Assembly (NCBI GenBank): GCA_027062035.1
Contig: JAMOUL010000150.1
Location: 1-9,987 of the forward strand
From: Candidatus Aminicenantota bacterium
GTDB taxonomy: Bacteria; Acidobacteriota; Aminicenantia; S016-38
DNA: 9,987 nt
Reading direction: 5' to 3'
The notes beneath the pieces were generated by a model that was not told the origin of the DNA, did no database searches, and saw only the letters and a list, made by a program, of their open reading frames with translations. Position numbers and translations under genes: made by a program. Positions within the stretch are counted from its first letter, which is position 1. Each line of letters opens with the position of its first letter. Of this stretch, positions 1 to 6,800 are shown piece by piece.

Positions 1-1
1 C

Positions 2-868
2 TATGAGCTCAATATGGCCAACGCACTGTGGGGACAAAAGGGGTTCCACTTTCAGCCGGAATTTCTGGGTTTAATAAAAAAATATTTCGATGGTGGGTTC
101 TTTCAGGTGGACTTTAAAAGAAATCCGGAGGGGGCAAGGGAAAGTATCAATGCATGGGTGGAAAAGAAAACAAGGAACAGGATAAAGGAACTTTTAAAGC
201 CCGGAAACGTAACCACCCTTACCAGGCTAATCATTACAAATGCGATTTACTTCAAGGGGAACTGGGCTTCAATGTTTAAGAAGGAAAACACAGAAAAGGC
301 TCCTTTCTTCACTCCCGCAGGGGAAAAGAAGGTTCCAATGATGAAACAGACAGGAAAATTCAGGTATGCTGAAGAAAGGGGAAAACTGCAGATCCTTGAA
401 CTTCCATATGAGGGTAATGATCTGTCCATGGTAATACTTCTTCCTTCCAGAAGAACCGGATTAAAGAACCTGGAAAGGAATTTGACCGCCGAAAATCTCA
501 ATTCATGGCTCTCCAGAATGTATAAAAGAAAAGTGGTTGTTTACCTCCCGAAATTCAAAATAAATTCCAGATTCCTGCTGAGCCAGGCAATGATAAAAAT
601 GGGTATGCCCACGGCATTTTCTGAGAGGGCGGATTTTTCAGGCATTACCGGAGAAAGAAATATATTCATTTCAGAAGCTATCCACCAGGCATATGTCAAT
701 GTAAATGAAGAAGGCACTGAAGCAGCAGCGGCTACAGCAGTTACAATGCTGGCAACAGCCATACCAACACCCCCTCCTGTATTCAGAGCAGATCATCCAT
801 TTATTTTCTTAATAATTCACAAATCCACCGGAACTATCCTTTTCATGGGTTTACTATCCTCTCCATGA
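2..868 (+). CDS. Serpin family serine/cysteine protease inhibitor, 5'-truncated by the window edge
   Basis: An open frame runs from the left edge to TGA at 866-868 (288 visible residues). The codons before the first ATG at 14 (Y-E-L-N) continue the family consensus 'ELN-ANALWGQKG', so that ATG is internal and roughly 90-100 N-terminal residues are missing compared with the usual 380-400. Visible serpin hallmarks are NAIYFKGNW (from residue 80), LPYEGNDLSMVILLP, PKFKI, the breach motif ISEAIHQAYVNVNEEGTEAAAA and the C-terminal DHPFIFLI and ILFMG. The reactive-centre loop starts at G238. Its hinge (GTEAAAAT) has the small residues needed for strand insertion, so it should act as an inhibitory suicide substrate for a protease. 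The scissile bond falls near a Met-Leu-Ala-Thr-Ala-Ile stretch; I cannot fix P1. The loop is about three residues longer than in alpha-1-antitrypsin. A signal peptide cannot be judged because the N-terminus is absent. Family assignment is very secure; the target protease is unknown. Confidence 0.96.
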   Translation, partial: YELNMANALWGQKGFHFQPEFLGLIKKYFDGGFFQVDFKRNPEGARESINAWVEKKTRNRIKELLKPGNVTTLTRLIITNAIYFKGNWASMFKKENTEKAPFFTPAGEKKVPMMKQTGKFRYAEERGKLQILELPYEGNDLSMVILLPSRRTGLKNLERNLTAENLNSWLSRMYKRKVVVYLPKFKINSRFLLSQAMIKMGMPTAFSERADFSGITGERNIFISEAIHQAYVNVNEEGTEAAAATAVTMLATAIPTPPPVFRADHPFIFLIIHKSTGTILFMGLLSSP

Positions 869-954
869 CATTGAAAACTCTTTTCTGGCTTTGTTCTAAT
901 TATTGTGTGTTTATATTTAAAGAAGAATGTATAAAGAATAAAATTTAGCAACTA

Positions 955-983
955 TTGACTTTTCAGTAATATAAGCTTATTAT
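955..983 (+). promoter_or_regulatory. Sigma70-type promoter for the diguanylate cyclase gene
   Basis: TTGACT (955-960) is followed by a 17-bp AT-rich spacer and TATTAT (978-983), which is 5/6 and 5/6 to consensus at ideal spacing. Transcription would begin near 990, giving a leader of about 40 nt before the ATG at 1031. The -35 lies inside the 12-mer CTATTGACTTTT, which recurs in the promoter upstream of alaX. The rest of the 869-1030 spacer shows no gene and no convincing terminator after the serpin. Confidence 0.72.
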
Positions 984-1030
984 TACTTTTCAAAAAACAC
1001 GCTTTAATAAAAAATATCTACGTACCAAAA

Positions 1031-2158
1031 ATGAAAAGCATAAAAAAATTTTTTCTTTTCCTCATAGGTGAGGCAGAGGAATTTTCTCTGGAACACAGAC
1101 TTTACAACGTGGTTCTAATCTTTGGAATTTTTATATTTACCCTGGGTCTTATAACAAACATACTCATACAGGAAACTCCCACCGTCATAGTTTCCACCTT
1201 TATAGGGGATGTGGTTCTCCTGTTTTTTTACTGGCTTTCAAGAGGAAAAAGGCTGTTCACTGTTCCTGCCATACTCACCTTTTCCCTGGTCCTTTTCGTC
1301 TTTACTCCTATACTCTGGTTCAAAGACGGAGGGGTATTCGGAGGATATTCGTATTATCTTATTCTATACGGCATAATGGTTTTTCTGGTTTTTAAAGGCT
1401 TTCTCAGAAGACTTTTTATCTCCCTGTTAGGAGTGATAACCTCTGTGCTCGTTTATATACAGTGGAAATTCCCCCATCTTATTTCCTACTGCACCTCTGA
1501 AAATTGCCTTTTCTACAATCACCTTGTAAGTACATATATTGTGGGAATTTCCATTATAGTTCTGTTTATGATATTCGCCAACAGATACGAAAGGGCGCAA
1601 CAGGAAGTGGAAAAGTATAACAAAAAACTTATAGAGATAAACAAGCAACTGGAGGAACTCTCAAGGAAGGACCCCCTTACCGGCCTTTCCAACAGAAGAG
1701 ACATACTTGAGAAAATAAACTATCAGGTAAGACTTTTTAAAAGAACGAAGGAACCCTTTGCTCTTATACTTGCAGACCTGGACGATTTCAAACAGGTTAA
1801 TGATGCCTTTGGCCACGCCTGTGGGGACATGGTCCTGAAGGACCTTGCTGGCAAGATGGTAAAAATGCTCAGGGAGCAGGATACAGTGGCGAGGTGGGGA
1901 GGAGAAGAATTTCTGATACTTCTACCCAGAACCAATCGAAACGAAGCAAGGGAAACAGCGGAAAGGTTAAGAAGGGCTATCTCTGAAACAGAGTTTGAAT
2001 GCGAGGGAAACAAAGTTCGTCTCTCCATGAGTTTCGGCATCACAGTTTATGATTACAGTGAAGATAATATCGATGTGTATTTAAGGAAAGCTGATGAAGC
2101 CCTTTACCGATGCAAGGCAAAGGGAAAAAACAAGGTATGCTGTACAGAAGAAGATTGA
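1031..2158 (+). CDS. Membrane-anchored diguanylate cyclase (6-TM sensor domain plus GGDEF)
   Basis: The 375-residue protein makes c-di-GMP from two GTP at the inner membrane. The N-terminal half has about six hydrophobic segments (roughly residues 26-46, 51-69, 76-96, 105-122, 126-145 and 166-184). I do not recognise this as a named sensor domain. A charged signalling helix (about 185-212) leads into the GGDEF domain, which opens at KDPLTGLSNRR (213-223). Metal and substrate residues are intact (DLDDFKQVND, 249-258; GGEEF, 290-294). The inhibitory I-site RxxD is present as REQD (281-284), exactly five residues before the signature, so an active enzyme with product feedback is expected. It appears to be transcribed alone from the promoter at 955-983. 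No clear Shine-Dalgarno precedes the ATG, but no better in-frame start is apparent. The opposing HD-GYP phosphodiesterase lies about 6 kb downstream on the same strand. Confidence 0.95.
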   Translation: MKSIKKFFLFLIGEAEEFSLEHRLYNVVLIFGIFIFTLGLITNILIQETPTVIVSTFIGDVVLLFFYWLSRGKRLFTVPAILTFSLVLFVFTPILWFKDGGVFGGYSYYLILYGIMVFLVFKGFLRRLFISLLGVITSVLVYIQWKFPHLISYCTSENCLFYNHLVSTYIVGISIIVLFMIFANRYERAQQEVEKYNKKLIEINKQLEELSRKDPLTGLSNRRDILEKINYQVRLFKRTKEPFALILADLDDFKQVNDAFGHACGDMVLKDLAGKMVKMLREQDTVARWGGEEFLILLPRTNRNEARETAERLRRAISETEFECEGNKVRLSMSFGITVYDYSEDNIDVYLRKADEALYRCKAKGKNKVCCTEED

Positions 2159-2179
2159 ACTTCTTCCTATTGACTTTTT
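2147..2179 (+). terminator. Weak hairpin plus T-run at the end of the diguanylate cyclase gene
   Basis: GAAGAAG (2147-2153) can pair with CTTCTTC (2160-2166) across a 6-nt loop. The stop codon sits in that loop. A run of five T (2175-2179) follows eight bases after the stem. The stem is short, with three G-C pairs, and the T-run is displaced from its base. Termination would therefore be inefficient at best, and the structure may be coincidental. Confidence 0.25.
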
Positions 2180-2198
2180 AAACCTGTAGAGATATAAA
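2170..2198 (+). promoter_or_regulatory. Sigma70-type promoter for the alaX-led gene run
   Basis: TTGACT (2170-2175), a 17-bp spacer and TATAAA (2193-2198) match consensus 5/6 and 5/6. It shares CTATTGACTTTT (2167-2178) with the promoter at 955-983. The predicted start of transcription (about 2204-2207) falls on or next to the first ATG of alaX. Confidence 0.72.
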
Positions 2199-2206
2199 TT
2201 AAGGGG

Positions 2207-3394
2207 ATGGTTAAAAGTAATATGCATTACTTCCATGAAAATCCTTATGAAAAATCCATCACAGCCAGGATTCTGGAAGAAAGGAAGGCTTCAGAGGGCC
2301 ATGCCTATGTTTTTGACCGCACGGTATTCTATCCCGGAGGCGGAGGACAACTCCCGGATAAAGGCTCCATACAGGGTCAGGAAGTATTAAGGGTTTACGA
2401 AGAGGATGGAAAAATCTACCACGTTCTTCAACATCCTTTAAATTGTGAAAACTGTATTATGGAAATTGACTGGGAAAGAAGATACCTCTTTATGAGAATG
2501 CACACTGGCCAGCATCTTTTGTCTGCCATTTTTGAAAGGGAATTTGGATGGAAAACCCTCTCTTCCACCATCCAGGAAAATTACGTCTCAATAGAACTTT
2601 CAACCCCAAAGATAACCTGGGAGGAAATATCGAGGGCAGAGACAGAAGCCTACAGAATAATACAGGAAAACAGAGAGGTGAAAACCTACTGGCTATCAGC
2701 TGAGGAAGCGAAAAAACTTCCCCTGAGAAAATTCGTTGACGTGGGAGAAGAAGTAAGGATTGTAGAAATAAAGGGTCTGGATTTTTCCCTGTGCAAGGGT
2801 ACCCATGTGAAGGGAACCGGGGAAATAGGACTCATCGCAGTTTACACAACAGAAAAGGTAAGGGGAAATGCAAGAATATATTTTAAAGCATCTGAAGAGG
2901 CACTTAACCAATTTCAGTCCTGGAGGAATAAAATAAAGAAAACAATCTCAAACCTGGCAATCGAAGAAGAACTTTTTTCAGAAAGATTGACTCAGATAGT
3001 AGAAGAAAAGAAAATGCTCTCCAGGAAGCTGAAAAAACTGGAAAAAGAAATAGCCGAAGAAATGGTGCGGAAATTTGTGGAAGCTGATACTCCTGTGTTA
3101 ATAGACGAAGTTGAATTTGAAGACGAGAAAACCATAAGGTCCATCGTAAGCAGTCTTCTCAGAAAAAATAAATTTGCCATCATTCACTCACCCTCCAGAA
3201 GGAAAGTTTACCTTTCCATACCTGACCCTTCCCTTGAAAACAGGGTCATGGAGGTTCTGGAAAAATTTCCCCACAGGGGAGGTGGGAAAAATGGTGTCCT
3301 GGAGTTCATGTTCCAGGACCAGAAAAATTTAAAGGAGGCGAAAAATGCCCTCCAATCTTGCATTTTTTCAAAAGTTAAAGGAGGCAGAGCTTAA
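2207..3394 (+). CDS. alaX: Alanyl-tRNA editing protein, long form with DHHA1 domain (AlaX-L type)
   Basis: This free-standing trans-editing enzyme is expected to hydrolyse mischarged Ser-tRNA(Ala) (and possibly Gly-tRNA(Ala)) in the cytosol, protecting against serine-for-alanine errors. Domains in order: an AlaRS-like N-terminal barrel with the FYPGGGGQ segment (41-48); the zinc-binding editing core with HTGQH (H99, H103) and CKGTH (C196, H200), so all four zinc ligands are kept; a charged coiled coil (about 236-290); and a C-terminal DHHA1 domain (about 295-383) ending in a glycine-rich HRGGGK. There is no aminoacylation domain, which separates it from alanyl-tRNA synthetase. Most relatives have CGGTH; here Lys197 replaces the first Gly. 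The start is uncertain. ATG 2207 lies almost at the predicted transcription start, and ATG 2222 (MHYFHENPY) fits a normal leader and also matches the family's N-terminus. The last 50 bases overlap the next gene. Confidence 0.93.
   Translation: MVKSNMHYFHENPYEKSITARILEERKASEGHAYVFDRTVFYPGGGGQLPDKGSIQGQEVLRVYEEDGKIYHVLQHPLNCENCIMEIDWERRYLFMRMHTGQHLLSAIFEREFGWKTLSSTIQENYVSIELSTPKITWEEISRAETEAYRIIQENREVKTYWLSAEEAKKLPLRKFVDVGEEVRIVEIKGLDFSLCKGTHVKGTGEIGLIAVYTTEKVRGNARIYFKASEEALNQFQSWRNKIKKTISNLAIEEELFSERLTQIVEEKKMLSRKLKKLEKEIAEEMVRKFVEADTPVLIDEVEFEDEKTIRSIVSSLLRKNKFAIIHSPSRRKVYLSIPDPSLENRVMEVLEKFPHRGGGKNGVLEFMFQDQKNLKEAKNALQSCIFSKVKGGRA
3331..3338 (+). promoter_or_regulatory. Perfect Shine-Dalgarno inside the alaX coding end
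   Basis: AAAGGAGG lies six bases before the ATG at 3345. It is within the alaX frame, where it encodes part of L-K-E-A. It fixes the start of the downstream gene and shows that gene is initiated independently by a strong site 50 nt before alaX ends. Confidence 0.85.
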
Positions 3395-3797
3395 AACTGC
3401 CGAACTTTACAGGAAAATGGCGGATAAGGTGGAAAATACCGCCACGAAAAAAAGGCTGAGGGAGATGGAGGAGGATGAACTACTTCATGCCCTCATGGTG
3501 GAAAATTCGAAAGAGCTATGGCTGAAAGCAGTTATTCCCGAGCAAAAACTTCAGGAAATGCTCCAGAAAGCCGATCTCTTTCTCGAAGAGGTGAACAAAA
3601 AGCTTGTGGAGGTCGAAGAAAAGGACAGTTTGAATCCTGAGGAGTGTAAAGAAATAGCCCTTAAAATCGAATTCAATATGGGAGAAATTCATTTAAACTC
3701 ATTAAAACAGCTCCGGCATTCTGACCTCAAGGAAATTGTGAAGAAACTCTCCTCATTTGACCGAACGCATCTTGAAAGGATTAAAGAGTGGGACTGA
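3345..3797 (+). CDS. Rubrerythrin-like / ferritin-like diiron protein, without rubredoxin domain
   Basis: The 150-residue, all-helical, highly charged protein has the two-fold repeated four-helix pattern of the rubrerythrin family. Helix A is AELYRKMA with candidate ligand E20. Helix B is EEDELLHA with E45 and H48 in ExxH. Helix C is ALKIEFNMGEIHL with E109 and E114. Helix D is FDRTHLERI with D139 and H142. Five of the expected carboxylate/histidine iron ligands are present, and the sixth is Asp (D139) where Glu is usual. There is no C-terminal rubredoxin CxxC domain, so a peroxide-reducing role would need an external electron donor; iron handling is another possibility. The ATG is fixed by the AAAGGAGG six bases upstream. 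The gene overlaps alaX by 50 nt and ends 19 nt before the kinase ATG, so co-transcription with both is likely. Family call is good; function is inferred. Confidence 0.78.
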   Translation: MPSNLAFFQKLKEAELKTAELYRKMADKVENTATKKRLREMEEDELLHALMVENSKELWLKAVIPEQKLQEMLQKADLFLEEVNKKLVEVEEKDSLNPEECKEIALKIEFNMGEIHLNSLKQLRHSDLKEIVKKLSSFDRTHLERIKEWD

Positions 3798-3816
3798 AGA
3801 GGTAAAAGCTACGGTT

Positions 3817-6800
3817 ATGAGAGGAAAGGAAGAGCAGGGGGGAAGACCGGCCATTGGAATCTTAATTCAAGACCCGGAGGAACGCAGTTTATTCTCAGAA
3901 TTACTTAAAGATAAAGGGTTCATTGTCGAAATCTTTGAACCAGACAGGATCTCCTCTGAATCCCTTTCCAATGTAAATCTTGTAATTATCGATGAAAAAA
4001 CCGCGACCGTTCATCTGAATAAGATCCTTACTCTAAAAAGACTTAAGGGTTCAGAGTTTTTTCCTCTTGTTATAACGCTCAAGGACAAATCAAGGGCAAA
4101 AAAATGGTTAAATGCCGGGGTGGATGAAATTCTGACATACCCACTGGATGAGGGGGAATTACTTCTGAGGTTAAACAATCTCTTAAGACTGCGGGAAAAA
4201 ACCCTTGAAATATACGAAGTGTTAATAAAAAGAACAGACATAGGATTCTACAGGACAACTCCTGATGGGAAAATACTTTATGCCAATCCTGCTCTGGTAA
4301 AAATGCTTGGATATTCTTCCTTTGAAGAACTCTCAAAAAGGAATCTCGAAAAAAATGGCTTTGAGCCAGACTACCCGAGGAGTAAGTTCAAGGAGGCAAT
4401 GGAAAAATACGGAGAAGTCCAGGGCTTTATCTCCGCATGGAAAACCAGGAACGGGAAAACTCTTTATGTAAGGGAAAGTGCAAGGGCAGTAAAGGACGAA
4501 TCCGGAAAAATTCTGTATTACGAAGGCACTGTGGTGGATATTACAGAAGCATGGAAGGCGAGCCATAGAATAGAACACCTTAACCGTGTACTTATGGCTA
4601 TAAGAGGGGTAAACCAGTTAATCACAAAGGAAAAGAATAAGAAAAGGTTAATTGAAAAGGCATGTAACACTCTAATCACCACAAGGGGATATCACAGCGC
4701 ATGGGCAGTGCTCTTTGATGGAAAGGGGAATTTCCTGACTGCAACAGAGGCAGGCCTCGGTAAAGATTTCGAGCCTTTAAAGGCCATGTTAAAAAGGGGA
4801 GAACTAAACGAATGCATAAGAAGAGCACTTGCAAAACCAGAAGTAGTTGTAATCGAAAATACCCATAGGGAGTGCAAGGAATGCCCCCTTGCAGGAAAAG
4901 AGCCTGCCATAAGAACAATGACCGTGCGTCTGGAATACAGGGGAAATCTTTATGGAATAATTTCAGTCTCCCTGCCTCCTGATATTATGGAGGATAAAGA
5001 AGAGAAGGCCCTTTTTAAGGAAGTTGCCGGAGATATTGCCTTCGCTCTTCATGATATAGACCTGGAAGAGGAAAGAAAAGAGACCGAAAGAATTTTAAGG
5101 GAAAATGAAGAAAAATACCGTAAACTCTTCGAAAGCGCCAACGATGCCATTTTCATTATGGAGGGGGATAAGTTTATAGACTGCAATTTGATGGCGGTCA
5201 AAATGTTTGGCTGCAAGACAAAGGAGGAGGTGCTGGGAAAAACTCCCTACAGGGAATTCTCCCCTCCCCTTCAGCCCGATGGGCGAAAATCGGAAGAGGC
5301 AGCACTGGAAAGAATAAATAATGCACTGAAGGGCTTCCCCCAGCTGTTCGAGTGGAAACATCGGAGGGCCGATGGGATAACCTTTGATGCTGAGATAAGT
5401 TTAAACAGAATAGACTTCGGAAGGAAAAAATACATTCTTGCCATAGTAAGGGATGTAACTGCATGGAAAAAGGCCCAACAGGAAATTGAGGAAAGCCGCG
5501 CAAAGCTCCTGAAAGCCCAACAGGTTGCCCGAATGGGTTTTATAGAATGGGACCTTAATAAAAACACACTGGAATTTTCAGAGGAAATAGTAAATCTCTT
5601 CGGGGTAAAACCCAACAAAGAATGGACTATAACAGAATTCATAAAAAAAATTGTGCATCCTGAAGATACCAGAATAATACAACGAAACATCAATCACCTG
5701 AGAAGAGGGGAAAAACCCGTGGGAGCCATTTTTAGAGCCGTCCGTCCAGATGGAAATATCATCTGGGTACACGCCCAGGCAGAGGTTATAAAAGATAAAA
5801 GAAACAAACCGGTAAAGGTTCTGGGCACAGTAGTTGACATAACAAAACTCAAGGAAGCTGAGGAAGCCCTCAAAAAAAGCGAGGAAAAATACAGAGAACT
5901 TGTGGAAAATGCTAACACAATAATTATAAGGATGGACAGGGAGGGAAGGGTTTTGTTTTTTAATGAGTTCGCTCAGAAATTCTTCGGTTACACAGAAGAA
6001 GAAATCCTTGGGAAGCATGTGGTAGGGACCATCGTCCCCGAGAGAGAAAGCACAGGCAGAGATCTAAGGACTTTACTGGACGACATTTGTAAAAATCCGG
6101 AGAAATATCAGTACAACATAAACGAAAATATAAAGAAAAACGGAGAAAGGGTATGGATAGCATGGGCCAACAGGGTGCTCACCGACAACAGGGGTAACCC
6201 TATAGGCGTCCTGAGCATAGGGACTGACATTACAGCCCAGAAGAAGGCAGAGCAAGCTCTTAAAGAAAGTGAAGAAAAATATCGTTCACTGGTAAATAAC
6301 TCTCCAGATGGAATATTTATAATAGACTTCGATGGCAGGCTGCTTTCCGTAAATGAAGCAATGACCAGAGTTCTGGGTTACTCAGAGGAAGAGCTTCTTA
6401 AAATGAACATCTGGGATTTGCTCAGCAAAAAACAAAAGGCCCTTTATAAAAAAAGAATAAAAAGATTAATACAGGGAGAATCACTTCTGGAACCGGCAGA
6501 ATATGAAATAACAGCGAAAGATGGAAAAAAGTATCTTGTAGAAATCCGTTCTGTTCCTTACCGGCACAAGGGAAAAGTTATTGGTCTTCAGGGAATAGCA
6601 AGGGACATAACAGAAAGAAAAAGGATGGAGGAGAAGCTTAAGAAGTATTTTGAGAGACTGGAGACACTGAGGAAAATGGACCTCGCCATTCTCGAAACAA
6701 TATCACCCTACAAGGTTGCCCGGGCAGCTATAACACACATTAAAAACTTAATATCATGTCAGCGTGTAAGCGTGTCCGTTTTTGATTTTGAGAATAAAAC

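Noticed and set aside
873..885. GAAAA/TTTTC hairpin after the serpin as a terminator
   Set aside because: The stem is five bases with one G-C pair, a 3-nt loop and no T-run after it.
871..900. TTGAAA-18-TCTAAT promoter-like pair just after the serpin stop
   Set aside because: It is weaker than the site at 955-983, is further from the gene, and AT-rich spacers give such matches by chance.
3377..3384. Second perfect AAAGGAGG, part of a repeated TTAAAGGAGGC, inside the rubrerythrin-like gene
   Set aside because: No start codon lies at a suitable distance. Both copies encode the peptide L-K-E-A in their own frames, so the repeat is explained by coding.
3757..3816. Longer kinase reading frame from TTG at 3757 (or 3772)
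   Set aside because: No Shine-Dalgarno precedes either TTG, the frame would overlap the rubrerythrin-like gene by 41 nt, and the receiver-like fold only begins after ATG 3817. Kept as an alternative in the gene entry.
5271..6018. Long antisense open frames across the kinase gene and other minus-strand frames
   Set aside because: They lie opposite strongly supported conserved domains, have no family-like sequence, and have skewed Phe/Ser/Leu-rich composition typical of the complement of Lys/Glu-rich coding.
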